64,000 bases of DNA from Nannocystis sp. (GTDB lineage Bacteria; Myxococcota_A; Polyangia; Nannocystales; Nannocystaceae). Under the pieces are notes generated by a model. That model was not told the origin of the DNA. It worked only from the letters and a program-made list of their open reading frames with translations, and did no database searches. Positions 8,433-17,242 of this stretch are shown here, piece by piece. The stretch lies in assembly GCA_016712315.1 (NCBI GenBank), contig JADJRG010000013.1:2578001-2642000 (forward strand), in the 5' to 3' direction. Each line of letters begins with the position of its first letter. The first letter of the stretch is position 1. Made by a program: the position numbers and the translations under genes.

Positions 8433-9899
8433 ATGCCGCCGATGCCACTACCTCAGCGCCGCGCGAAGATCGTCTGCACCATCGGCCCCGCGAGCAACAC
8501 GCCCGAGCGGATCGGCGAGCTGATCGACGCCGGCCTCAACGTCGCCCGCCTCAACTTCTCGCACGGCTCGCACGAGGACCACGCGAAGGTGTTTCAGATG
8601 ATCCGGCAAGAGGCGTCCGCGCGCGACGTCGCGGTCGCGATCTTGGCGGACCTGCAGGGGCCAAAGATCCGCGTGGGCCGGATCCCCGATCCGGGGATCG
8701 ATCTGGTGGCGGGGGAGGCGCTGATCCTCAGCGTCGATCCGGCGACGGTGTGCGGACCAGGCAAGGTGAGCGTCGACTACCCGCTGCTGGCCCGCGAGAT
8801 CTCAGCGGGCGCGCGGGTGCTGATGGATGACGGCAACCTCGAGCTGAAGGTCGAGTCGGTCGCGGGCGATGAGATCACCACCAGGGTGGTCTACGGCGGC
8901 CGCCTCAGCTCGCGCAAGGGGGTGAACCTGCCGGGGGTGCAGCTCTCGATCTCGTCGCTCAGCGACAAGGACCGCGCCGATCTGGCCTTCGCGCTCGACC
9001 TCGGCGTCGACGCGGTGGCGCTCTCGTTCGTGCGCTCGGCCACAGATGTCCAAGAGGCCAGGTCGTTGATGGAGGAGCTGGGGCGGGTGGCGCCGATCAT
9101 CGCCAAGATCGAGAAGCCCGAGGCGGTCGCGAACCTCGAGGAGATCTTGAAGTGCGCGAACGGGATCATGGTCGCGCGCGGCGATCTCGGCGTGGAGATG
9201 GGGCCCGAGGAGGTGCCGCTGATCCAGAAGCAGGCGATCGAGGCCGCCAACTCGCACGGGAAGCTGGTGATCACGGCGACGCAGATGCTCGACTCGATGA
9301 TCCGCAACCCGCGGCCGACCCGCGCGGAGGCCTCCGACGTGGCCAACGCGGTGCTGGACGGCTCGGACGCGGTGATGTTGTCGGGCGAGACGGCGTCCGG
9401 TCTGTACCCGATCCAGGCGGTGCGCACGATGGATGAGATCATCCGCAGCACCGAGCGCGGCGAGCGTTACTGGCGCGATCCGCCCGAGGATCTGGCGCTC
9501 GGGCACACGACCAACTCGATCGCGCGGGCGGCGGTGGCGTGCTCCAAGAGCCTCAAGGACACCAAGGCGATCCTCACGTACACCGGCTCGGGGGGGATCG
9601 CCCGCCTGGTCAGCGATTACCGCCCGCGGGTGCCGATCGTCGCGTTCACCCCGAACGCCGCGACCTTCCAGGCGTTGGCGCTCTTCTGGGGCGTGACCCC
9701 GATCCTCTTCACGCCGGCGAGCCCGGACGGCCAGAGCATCTTCGTCGACCTCGACCGGGTGGTGCTGCGGCGCGGGCTGCTACAGCAGGGGGATCGGGTG
9801 GTGATCGCGCTCGGCTACCCGATCAAGGCGCACAAGTCTGTGAACTTACTCAAGCTCCACCTGATCGGCGAGAGCTTGCCTTCGCGGTCGAGCTCGTGA
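8433..9899 (+). CDS. pyk: Pyruvate kinase
   Basis: A 488-residue pyruvate kinase, which makes ATP and pyruvate from phosphoenolpyruvate in glycolysis. The N-terminus has RAKIVCTIGPAS and ARLNFSHGSHEDH. The B domain follows at about residues 80-175. The active-site signature is IIAKIEKPEAVANLEEI with MVARGDLGVEMGPEEVPL, then ITATQMLDSM and DGSDAVMLSGETASG. The C-terminal allosteric-type domain is complete, so length is normal. The start is ambiguous: ATG 8433, ATG 8442 or an upstream GTG at 8406 are all in frame, none with a clear Shine-Dalgarno. The family usually begins close to RRAKIVCT, which favours one of the two ATGs. Confidence 0.96.
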   Translation: MPPMPLPQRRAKIVCTIGPASNTPERIGELIDAGLNVARLNFSHGSHEDHAKVFQMIRQEASARDVAVAILADLQGPKIRVGRIPDPGIDLVAGEALILSVDPATVCGPGKVSVDYPLLAREISAGARVLMDDGNLELKVESVAGDEITTRVVYGGRLSSRKGVNLPGVQLSISSLSDKDRADLAFALDLGVDAVALSFVRSATDVQEARSLMEELGRVAPIIAKIEKPEAVANLEEILKCANGIMVARGDLGVEMGPEEVPLIQKQAIEAANSHGKLVITATQMLDSMIRNPRPTRAEASDVANAVLDGSDAVMLSGETASGLYPIQAVRTMDEIIRSTERGERYWRDPPEDLALGHTTNSIARAAVACSKSLKDTKAILTYTGSGGIARLVSDYRPRVPIVAFTPNAATFQALALFWGVTPILFTPASPDGQSIFVDLDRVVLRRGLLQQGDRVVIALGYPIKAHKSVNLLKLHLIGESLPSRSSS

Positions 9900-9918
9900 T
9901 ACCTAGCCTGCCCGCGCT

Positions 9919-10003
9919 GCGAAGGTGGCGGAATTGGTAGACGCACTAGACTAAGGATCTAGCGGGGCGACCTGTGAGGGTTCGAGTCCCTCCCTTCGCA
10001 CCA
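9919..10003 (+). tRNA. tRNA-Leu (anticodon AAG)
   Basis: An 85-nt class II tRNA with encoded CCA. The acceptor stem GCGAAGG pairs with CCTTCGC, discriminator A. The D stem is GCG/CGC, the anticodon stem CTAGA/TCTAG, and the T arm GAGGG-TTCGAGT-CCCTC. A variable arm of about 13 nt identifies a long-arm tRNA. The body closely resembles E. coli tRNA-Leu(CAG). The seven-base loop reads CTAAGGA, placing AAG at positions 34-36. A34 in a leucine tRNA is rare in bacteria and would need deamination to inosine to read CUC. Confidence 0.93.
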
Positions 10004-10035
10004 AAGAGCGCCCCACACAGGGCGCTCTTTTTTTT
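10004..10035 (+). terminator. Rho-independent terminator after tRNA-Leu
   Basis: The left arm AAGAGCGCCC (from 10004) and right arm GGGCGCTCTT (from 10020) form a perfect stem around a CACACA loop, followed by an eight-base T run ending at 10035. It starts directly after the CCA of the tRNA. Confidence 0.93.
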
Positions 10036-10089
10036 GGGGCGCGGCCGGCGGGCCGGGAGCGGCGCGTGGTCGAGGTCGCTGCGGGCTGC

Positions 10090-10095
10090 TAACCT
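10090..10095 (+). promoter_or_regulatory. Predicted -10 element (TAACCT)
   Basis: TAACCT ends 9 nt before the GTG start at 10105 with no Shine-Dalgarno between, consistent with a leaderless mRNA. Confidence 0.35.
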
Positions 10096-10104
10096 CGGCC
10101 GCCA

Positions 10105-10719
10105 GTGACGGAGGGCAAGGGACGGCCGACGCCGCAGGCCGCTACGGTCGCCGGCTTCTACGCGTTGGTGCTGCTGGTCGGCTTCTTCTGGCACGCGGTC
10201 GCCGAGGAGAGCAACGACGTCTGGCGCCTGGACGCGGCGCAGGGCTGGGTGACGGTGCTGTGGACGCCGCTCGTGGGTGTGTTCTTCGGGCTGGCGGTGG
10301 TGCGGGTGTTTCGGGCGCTTGATCGGCGCTATCGCTGGCTGTGGGAGCTGCACCGTGAGTTCCGCGACCTGCTGGGGCGGCCGTCGATCCGCGAGATCTT
10401 GGTGTTGGCAGGGGCTTCGTCGCTGGCGGAGGAGGTCCTCTTTCGCGGCGCGATGCTGGACGCTTGGGGGGTCTGGTGGAGCAGCGTGGTCTTCGCGGGG
10501 CTGCACGTCGGGCCGCGTCGGACCTTCTGGCCGTGGACGGCGAGCTCGCTGCTCCTCGGGCTGGCGCTGGGCGGCCTCACGCTGCTCACCGGCAACCTCG
10601 GGGCGGCGGTCGCGGCTCACTTCGTGATCAACCTCCTCAACCTCTATCACATCACCCGCACGCCGCCGCGCGCTGAGGCGGCGGAAGTCGCTTCGCCCGC
10701 GCCCGCGCAGCCGCTATAA
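10105..10719 (+). CDS. CPBP-family intramembrane metalloprotease
   Basis: A 204-residue membrane protein of the CAAX-protease/bacteriocin-processing (CPBP, Abi) family. The conserved motifs appear in order: AEEVLFRG (EExxxR, about residues 109-116), FAGLHVG (about 131-137) and AHFVINLLN (about 170-178). These Glu and His residues form the metal site in the Rce1-like fold. Hydrophobic segments lie at about 16-32, 48-68, 125-140 and 148-175. The substrate cannot be inferred. The GTG start is preceded by a close -10 element rather than a ribosome binding site. The stop overlaps the promoter of the following dehydrogenase gene. Confidence 0.85.
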   Translation: MTEGKGRPTPQAATVAGFYALVLLVGFFWHAVAEESNDVWRLDAAQGWVTVLWTPLVGVFFGLAVVRVFRALDRRYRWLWELHREFRDLLGRPSIREILVLAGASSLAEEVLFRGAMLDAWGVWWSSVVFAGLHVGPRRTFWPWTASSLLLGLALGGLTLLTGNLGAAVAAHFVINLLNLYHITRTPPRAEAAEVASPAPAQPL

Positions 10720-10720
10720 C
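10692..10720 (+). promoter_or_regulatory. Predicted promoter (TTCGCC - 17 nt - TATAAC)
   Basis: TATAAC at 10715-10720 ends 8 nt before the ATG at 10729, and a weak TTCGCC -35 lies 17 nt further upstream. The element overlaps the stop of the CPBP gene, so the dehydrogenase gene likely has its own start site and a leaderless mRNA. Confidence 0.45.
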
Positions 10721-10728
10721 GCGGGGCT

Positions 10729-11594
<866 letters not shown>

Positions 11595-11607
<13 letters not shown>

Positions 11608-12449
11608 AGCGCGGCGAGGAAGGCGAGCAGCGCGCGGCGGTCTTCGTCGCTGTAGTGGGCGAAGCCGGGCATCTTGGTGCTCGGATCGCGCAGGGCGCCC
11701 TGAGGATCGCGTAAGACCTCGCGCAGGTAGCCGGGGTTGGCGCGCGCGTAGCCGGTGAGGGCGTTGAGGCCGCGGCTCGACAGGCGGCCGCCGACCGGGC
11801 CGTCGCCGGGGGCGTGGCAGTTGTGGCATGCGTCGGCGTAGATCGTGAACCCACGGGGGTGCGCTGCGCGGGCGGCGGCGAGCGACGCCCAGGCGTCCGC
11901 CTCGCGGGTGAAGGTGAGGCGGTGCACGCCCCAGGGGCTCTTGTGGATCGGATCGAGGAGGCCGTCCTCGCGGCTGAGGGAGATCAACAGCGGGCCAAAG
12001 TGGGGCGCGCCGATCTCAGCGATCCACCGGGGAAAGAGCTGGTCGTCGATGGTGACGACCAAGTACGGGGCGTTGGTGGCGAGCTGGGCGCGGGTGTAGT
12101 TGGCCTGGTAACGATCGTTGCAGTCGGCGAGCACGAGATCGACGGTGCCCTCAAGCTCGAGGAGCTGAACGAGTCGGGCGAGAGGGAGCACGGTCGCGGC
12201 GCCGATCGTGCGCTCAGGGAAGGCTTCGACCAGGTAGGTGACGGCGCCCGGGAGCGGCTCGGCGTGATCGCGGAGGTCGGCGAGGTCGAGGTGCTGGACC
12301 TGTCCTGAAGGCAAGACGATGGTGAGCGCGCCGCGCTCCGGCGGTCGATCATGGAGGCGGAGCCGCGGTCGGTCGCCGCCGCCGTAGCAGGCGAGCAGGA
12401 GGGAGCAGGCGGCGGCGGCGCGGCGCCAGTGCGGAGGAGGATCGGACAT
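11595..12449 (-). CDS. Cytochrome c lipoprotein with an extra N-terminal domain
   Basis: A 284-residue exported protein. The N-terminus is a lipoprotein signal with lipobox LLAC at about residues 18-21. Residues about 35-175 form a domain of unknown identity; the run NAPYLVVTIDDQLFPRW recalls the molybdopterin-binding sulfite-oxidase fold, but I cannot confirm it. The C-terminal part is a class I-type cytochrome c domain with heme motif CHNCH (about residue 207) and a candidate distal Met in TKMPGF near the end. It is therefore a probable outer- or inner-membrane-anchored electron carrier. A TACACT element 13 nt upstream of the ATG could be its -10. Confidence 0.8.
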
Positions 12450-12490
12450 CGCGCGCCTCGCGAGTGTACGGATGGCCAGAGGGGCCGCAC

Positions 12491-12529
12491 AGAAATAGAA
12501 CAGCCCTCGCCGCGGTGCGCGGTGAGGGC
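12491..12529 (-). terminator. Probable terminator of the small lipoprotein gene (minus strand)
   Basis: On the minus strand a 12-bp stem (GCCCTCACCGCG with CGCGGCGAGGGC, one mismatch) and a 3-nt loop are followed by TGTTCTATTTCT. It lies about 40 nt downstream of the stop at 12571. Confidence 0.6.
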
Positions 12530-12570
12530 CGGCCTCGGGTGCGGCGCGAGCGAGGCCGCGCCGCCGGTGA

Positions 12571-12918
12571 CTAGTTCATCTTGGCCATGGCGGCGCCGAA
12601 CTTCTCGTTGGTGGCGCACTTCATGCTGCCCTCCATCATCTTGCCCATGATGGCGCCGAGGCGCGCGCCGTACTTCTCCTTCATGGCCTTCTCCTTGGCC
12701 TCGTCGCCGCCCTTCATCGTGTCCTTGAGCTTCTTGAGCGTCTCGCCGTTCTTGGCGGCGAAGGCTTCGAGGGCGGTGGCGGCCTTGTCGCAGTCGTCCT
12801 TGTTCGCGTCGATGATGTTCGCCATCTCCTCCATGAGGGTGATGGCCTGCTCCTCGGGGCTGGAGCAGCCGCCGGCGAGGAGAGTAAGGAGGGGGAGGGT
12901 GAGGAGGATGCGCTTCAT
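12571..12918 (-). CDS. Small helical lipoprotein
   Basis: A 115-residue protein with a lipoprotein signal: MKRILLTLPLLTLLAGGC, where the final Cys would be lipidated. The mature part is rich in Lys, Glu, Ala and Met and predicted to be all-helical, with two further cysteines (DDCDKAA and MKCATNEK) that could form a disulfide. There is no recognisable family motif. Similar short Lys/Glu-rich lipoproteins are common in myxobacteria. It has its own terminator downstream and no obvious operon partner. Function unknown; a periplasmic helical scaffold is a guess. Confidence 0.75.
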   Translation of the reverse strand: MKRILLTLPLLTLLAGGCSSPEEQAITLMEEMANIIDANKDDCDKAATALEAFAAKNGETLKKLKDTMKGGDEAKEKAMKEKYGARLGAIMGKMMEGSMKCATNEKFGAAMAKMN

Positions 12919-13369
12919 CAGGGAGTCTTTCGGTTAGCTGTGTCTCGGGTCTGCGCAGCGTCGCGCGACCCCAAGGCGGGCGGTCTACCACCGCTCGCCT
13001 GCAAACGGCGTAGGTTGGCGCTGCGCACGCCTCCGATCGAACGTGAGTTTTGCTACGAGCTGCCGATCGGCAGGGACAGCGCGGTCCTCACCGTCGATCC
13101 GGCCGCCACCGCGTGACACAGCCTCGGCGCGGCAGCGGCGAGGCTCCGCGCTCGATCTTCGCGCTCATGATCGCCGCGGCGCGCCGCTCTCAGCCCGGTG
13201 ATAATGACTCAAGAGACAGGTCGTGGCGGAGCGATCGCGCCGCGCTCGAGCTGAGGGGCTGGCGGATCGAGGAGGACGTAGGATCGGATCTTCGGCTCGT
13301 GGGCCGATCAACGCGGAGCGAGCGAACAAGTCGCTTCATCGGGGGGTGGCGACGTGGTATCGACGATCG
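12919..13369 (+). other. 451-bp intergenic region without a convincing gene
   Basis: This separates two divergent secreted-protein genes. Short open frames exist, including one from GTG 12940 to 13116 ending in ELPIGRDSAVLTVDPAATA, but none has a start signal or a family motif. I see no RNA gene or large palindrome. The probable promoter of the downstream gene lies at its right edge. Confidence 0.6.
13358..13363 (+). promoter_or_regulatory. Predicted -10 element (TATCGA)
   Basis: TATCGA ends 6 nt before the ATG at 13370, with no Shine-Dalgarno. This is the same spacing seen before several other first genes in the window. Confidence 0.3.
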
Positions 13370-15301
13370 ATGAACCTGCGTCGCACGATCACCTCAGTCT
13401 CCGCCGCTCTCTGCGTCCTCACTCCGTGGGTCGGGTGTAGCGGCGACGACGGCTCGACCGGCATGACCACAGGCGAGAGCGTCGGCACGACCACGGGAGG
13501 GACCGCGACCACCACGGCGGGCGGGACGGGCTCGACCGCGACGACCAGCGGGAGCGCGACCGACGGCACGGCGTCGAGCACCAGCGACGGCACCACGAGT
13601 GACAGCGAGAGCACGGGCGTCTCGGCGACCGACAGCTCGACGAGCGCTGGGACGACGAGCGCAGGGACGACGAGCGCGGGCACGAGCGAGGGGACGAGCG
13701 AGGGGACGAGCGAGGGGACGAGCGAGGGCACGACCGACGGGACGACGACGGGGGAGGAATTCTGTCCGGAGGGGCAGATCGTCTGCGACGGCAACACCTC
13801 GCAGATCTGCGACGGCATGGGCGGCTTCATGGGGGTCCAGGACTGCGGCGCTGACGTCTGTGTGGACGGGCTCGGCTGCTTGCTCTGCGTGCCCCTGCAG
13901 GGCTCGTGCGACGGCGATAAGGCGAGCTACTGCAACGAGGCGGGCGACGGCTACGTCGAGGACCTGTGCGATCCCGTGCAAGGCCAGAGCTGCGACGCCA
14001 ACAGCGGCCAGTGCGCGGGCGCGTGCTCGCAGGGGGCGATCGGCCTGAGCTACATCGGCTGCGACTACTACCCGACGGTGCTGCCGCAGCACGACTCTTA
14101 TAACACCGTCCCAAAGGACACGTTCGCGGTCTCGGTGTCGAACACGACCAACCAGGCGGCGAAGGTGACGGTCACCCGCGGGGCGATGATGGTCGCGACC
14201 GACACGGTGCCGGCGAACAGCGTGAAGGTGGTGAGCCTGCCGTGGATCAACGAGACGACCAAGGGCTCCGGCCCGAGCAAGGTCGTGGTCGACGGCGCCT
14301 ACCGCCTGCGCTCCGACCAGCCAGTGACCGTCTATCAGTACAACCCGCTCGGCGCGACGACGACCAACGACGCCTCGCTGCTGCTGCCGGTGAACGCGTG
14401 GACGCCGAATTCGATGGTCTCGGCGTGGCCGGGTGGCTTCTACGCGGTGGTCGCCGCCGAGGACAATACGACGCTCAACTTGCAGCCGTCGACCACCGGC
14501 AACTCGGTGAGCGCGGGCGGGGGCGTCAACACCAACGGCACCGGCCAGGTGAAGCTCAATGAGGGCGATATCCTGGTCGTCTACGGCAACAGCGACATGA
14601 CCGGCACGATCATCAAGGCGGACAAGCCGATCGAGGGCTTCGGCGGCCACAAGTGCACGCAGATCCCGCCGGGCGCGTGTGACCACCTCGAGGAGGCGTC
14701 GCTGCCGATCGAGGCGCTCGCCAAGGAGTACGTGATCGCGCCGACCGCTCAGTTCCCCAACCCGACGCTCGACAAGCCCCAGTACGTGCGGATCATCGCG
14801 AGCGAGGACAATACGACCCTGGTCTTTGAGCCAGATCAACCGGTCGCGAAGACGCTCGCGAAGGCGGGGGACTTCGTGCAGCTCGCGTCGAGCGTCGCGC
14901 ACTTCAAGGTGACCGCCGACAAGAAGGTGATGGTCACCCAGTACATGGTCGGCCAGAGCGCGAACACCGGCAACAGCGACCCGGCCTTCGTCACGGCGAT
15001 CCCGGTCGAGCAGTTCCGCACGAATTATCTGATCTTCGCGGCGACGAGCTGGCAGGCGAATTTTGTCGACGTGATCGCGCCGACCGGCGCCTCGGTGCAG
15101 ATCGACGGCGTGGCCGTCAACGCGTGGAAGGGGATCGGTAACAGCGGCTTCGCGGTCGCCCACGTCCAGCTCTCCAACGCGGGCAACGGCAACCACACGG
15201 TCGTCGCCGACAAGAAGGTCGGGATCAGCGTCTACGGCGTCCAGAACTACGGCTCGTACTGGTACCCGGGCGGCACGGACCTGACCTTGATCCCGCAGTG
15301 A
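13370..15301 (+). CDS. IgGFc-binding-family cell-surface protein with Ser/Thr/Gly linker
   Basis: A 643-residue exported protein. A hydrophobic signal segment ends near WVGC (about residue 23), probably a lipoprotein site although the lipobox is imperfect. Residues about 25-130 are a low-complexity Ser/Thr/Gly/Glu linker with AGTTS and TSEG repeats. A Cys-rich stretch follows (about 130-220; QICDGMGG, SYCNEAGDGY). The large C-terminal domain, about 230-640, resembles the IgGFc-binding N-terminal domain found in many myxobacterial proteins, with repeated ASEDNTTL-type and GHKCTQIPPGACDHLEE segments. I chose the ATG at 13370 because it begins the signal peptide. Probable role: surface adhesion; the ligand is unknown. 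Confidence 0.82.
   Translation: MNLRRTITSVSAALCVLTPWVGCSGDDGSTGMTTGESVGTTTGGTATTTAGGTGSTATTSGSATDGTASSTSDGTTSDSESTGVSATDSSTSAGTTSAGTTSAGTSEGTSEGTSEGTSEGTTDGTTTGEEFCPEGQIVCDGNTSQICDGMGGFMGVQDCGADVCVDGLGCLLCVPLQGSCDGDKASYCNEAGDGYVEDLCDPVQGQSCDANSGQCAGACSQGAIGLSYIGCDYYPTVLPQHDSYNTVPKDTFAVSVSNTTNQAAKVTVTRGAMMVATDTVPANSVKVVSLPWINETTKGSGPSKVVVDGAYRLRSDQPVTVYQYNPLGATTTNDASLLLPVNAWTPNSMVSAWPGGFYAVVAAEDNTTLNLQPSTTGNSVSAGGGVNTNGTGQVKLNEGDILVVYGNSDMTGTIIKADKPIEGFGGHKCTQIPPGACDHLEEASLPIEALAKEYVIAPTAQFPNPTLDKPQYVRIIASEDNTTLVFEPDQPVAKTLAKAGDFVQLASSVAHFKVTADKKVMVTQYMVGQSANTGNSDPAFVTAIPVEQFRTNYLIFAATSWQANFVDVIAPTGASVQIDGVAVNAWKGIGNSGFAVAHVQLSNAGNGNHTVVADKKVGISVYGVQNYGSYWYPGGTDLTLIPQ
13682..13729 (+). repeat. 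Tandem 12-bp coding repeat (4 copies, Thr-Ser-Glu-Gly)
   Basis: Four copies of ACGAGCGAGGGG, the last ending in C, encode TSEG units in the linker of the surface lipoprotein. Degenerate 15-bp AGTTS units lie just upstream (about 13640-13680). Confidence 0.85.
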
Positions 15302-15317
15302 GCCGCGTGAGCGCCCG

Positions 15318-17072
15318 TTAGAAGCCGAGGAGCAGGTCCCAGAGGTCACACTCGGCGGTCCGTACGCCCTCGCCGGCGCTCGGGGGGGCGTCGAGCAGGG
15401 CGTACGGGTCGCTGTCCACCTGGTACAAGGGCCAGGTGAGTCCGCCGCCGCTGGGATCGCCGGCGGCGGCGAGGCGCGCCCACGCGCCGCCGAGCAGCGC
15501 GCTCATCGCGAGGTCGTCGGCGTTGGGCTTGTAGTCGAAGCCGCCGAGCTCGATCGCGGCGTAGTTGCCGAAGATGTAGATCAGCTCGAGGCCGTGGAAG
15601 GCGCTCGGGGGGTTGTTCGGGCCGGCGGTGTAGCCGTCGTAGGCGAAGTGGTAGCGATAGACGGGCGCTCGTTGGCCGTCGGCGAGGGCGCGGGCGGCTC
15701 GGCGGGCGTTGCAGACGAACTTGACGTCGCTGGTGAGCGCGACGTAGGCGGCCTTGGGGTCGGCGTAGTCGGCGGGGTCGTAGAGCGCGAGGATCTGGTC
15801 GATCGCGGCGTCGCCGAGGACGGCGAAGGTCGACTGCACGAGCGCGTTGTACTGGGCGAGGGTGAGCTGCGGCACGGCGCGGGCGGTCTCCTCGGCGTTG
15901 GCGCCGATGATCACCGGGACCCGGTTATGCTCGCCAGCCGAGAACGCCTGCAGCGACGGCGCGGGGACGACGTAGCCGTCGACGTGCGGGCCGAAGCCCT
16001 GCGAGAGGCCGGCGACGTCGGGGTAGCCGTTGGGGGCGATCTTGACGAGCTCGGTCGCGGGTAGGGCGCGCAGGCAGGCGGGCACGTCAGCCTCGTCGGC
16101 GCAGCCGCTGGCGCTGATCCAAGGGCCGCTGATCTGTTGGGTGTAGAGGGCCAGGCTGCGCTCCGAGCAGGCGCCGCTCTGGATGATCGCGGCGTCGAAG
16201 AGGCCGGCGGCGAGCGGCGAGCCGAGCAAGGTGCAGGCGTTGACCGCGCCCGCGGACTCGCCGAAGAGCATGACCTTGCTCGGGTCGCCGCCGAAATTCG
16301 CGACGTTGTCGCGCACCCAGCGCAGCGCGTGGAGCTGGTCGAGGGCGCCGTAGTTGCCCGAGGATGAGGATGATGACTCGGCCGCGAGGGAGGGGTGGGT
16401 GAGGTAGCCGAGCGCGCCGAGGCGGTAGGCGACGGTGACGACGACGACGCCCTGGGACTCGGCGAGCGCGCCGCCGTCGTACAGCGGATCGACCGCGGAG
16501 CCGATGGAGTTGCCGCCGCCGTGGATGAACACGAGCACAGGTCGATCGCCGGGTCCGGTCGCGGGCGTCCAGAGGTTGATGTACAAACAATCCTCATCGC
16601 CGACGGTCGCGCTCGCCGCGGCGTCGACGAGCTGGACGCAGGCCGGCGCGGGATCCTTGGTCGGCCGCACCTCCGACCAGCACTCAGGGTCCTCCGGCGG
16701 GCGGAGGCGGAGCTCGCCGGTCGGCGGCGCGGCGAAGGGGACGCCGCGGAAGCGGAAGATCTCGCTGCCGCCGATCTGCTCGCCTTCGATCGGGCCGAAG
16801 CTCGTGGGCACGCGGGCGCCGTCGACTTGAAACCCGGCGCCGCAGAGGGGCGCGCCGGTGGTCGAGTCGCTCTCGCTCGCGGCGGTCTCGGCGGTGGTTG
16901 TCGCGGTCGCGCTGGTGGTCGCGCCTGTCTCGGCGGTGGTTGTCTGGGTCGCGCTGGTGGTCGCGCCTGTCTCCGTCGAGCTGGTCGTCCCGGCCTCGCT
17001 CGTGGCGCTGTCATCACCGCAGGCGGAGGCGAGGTACGTGGCGATGAAGACGGCATGCGACGATCGAGTCAT
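15318..17072 (-). CDS. Type-B carboxylesterase, exported, with Thr/Ser linker
   Basis: A 584-residue secreted esterase of the para-nitrobenzyl esterase/cholinesterase-like family. A signal segment ends at SACGDD, a likely lipid-attachment Cys. A linker of about 50 residues rich in Thr, Ser, Ala and Glu (ETGATTSAT units) leads to the catalytic domain. The oxyanion region is VFIHGGGNSIGS, the nucleophile elbow MLFGESAGAVNACTLL, and a candidate His lies in AFHGLELIYIFG. Cysteines flanking the N-terminal part of the domain are kept. The substrate is unknown; alcohol or aryl esters are typical. It is convergent with the IgGFc-type gene and divergent from the ABC exporter gene. Confidence 0.88.
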   Translation of the reverse strand: MTRSSHAVFIATYLASACGDDSATSEAGTTSSTETGATTSATQTTTAETGATTSATATTTAETAASESDSTTGAPLCGAGFQVDGARVPTSFGPIEGEQIGGSEIFRFRGVPFAAPPTGELRLRPPEDPECWSEVRPTKDPAPACVQLVDAAASATVGDEDCLYINLWTPATGPGDRPVLVFIHGGGNSIGSAVDPLYDGGALAESQGVVVVTVAYRLGALGYLTHPSLAAESSSSSSGNYGALDQLHALRWVRDNVANFGGDPSKVMLFGESAGAVNACTLLGSPLAAGLFDAAIIQSGACSERSLALYTQQISGPWISASGCADEADVPACLRALPATELVKIAPNGYPDVAGLSQGFGPHVDGYVVPAPSLQAFSAGEHNRVPVIIGANAEETARAVPQLTLAQYNALVQSTFAVLGDAAIDQILALYDPADYADPKAAYVALTSDVKFVCNARRAARALADGQRAPVYRYHFAYDGYTAGPNNPPSAFHGLELIYIFGNYAAIELGGFDYKPNADDLAMSALLGGAWARLAAAGDPSGGGLTWPLYQVDSDPYALLDAPPSAGEGVRTAECDLWDLLLGF

Positions 17073-17080
17073 CGCCCCCT

Positions 17081-17086
17081 AGGCTA
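17081..17086 (-). promoter_or_regulatory. Predicted -10 element (TAGCCT, minus strand)
   Basis: On the minus strand TAGCCT ends 8 nt before the ATG at 17072. The intervening bases are AGGGGGCG, so a weak ribosome binding site is also possible. Confidence 0.35.
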
Positions 17087-17242
17087 GCGGACGCGCGATG
17101 CCTCGAGCGGCGCGCGTGCGACCGCGCGAGAGCGCGCGCGAGGCCATGCGAGACGCGCGGCGGGGGGTCATGCGACAATCGACGCGCCGCGCCGGCCGCC
17201 CAGCCGCGGGCTGTTGCGCGCGCGGCGACGCCCGCATGTTTG

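Noticed and set aside
9919..10003. Reading the tRNA-Leu anticodon as TAA or TAG
   Set aside because: Either would require shifting the perfect five-pair anticodon stem CTAGA/TCTAG by a base and breaking it; with the stem kept, the anticodon is AAG.
12940..13116. 58-codon open frame from a GTG in the 451-bp intergenic gap, ending ELPIGRDSAVLTVDPAATA
   Set aside because: No ribosome binding site, no close -10 element, no recognised family and too short to judge; it could be a gene remnant but cannot be supported.
13640..13732. Regular short repeats that could suggest a CRISPR-like array
   Set aside because: The 12- and 15-bp units are in frame, have no spacers and encode a Ser/Thr/Gly/Glu linker.
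13394..15349. 651-aa minus-strand open frame opposite the IgGFc-type gene
   Set aside because: Arg/Asp/Val-rich shadow; the plus strand carries a signal peptide, linker and known domain.
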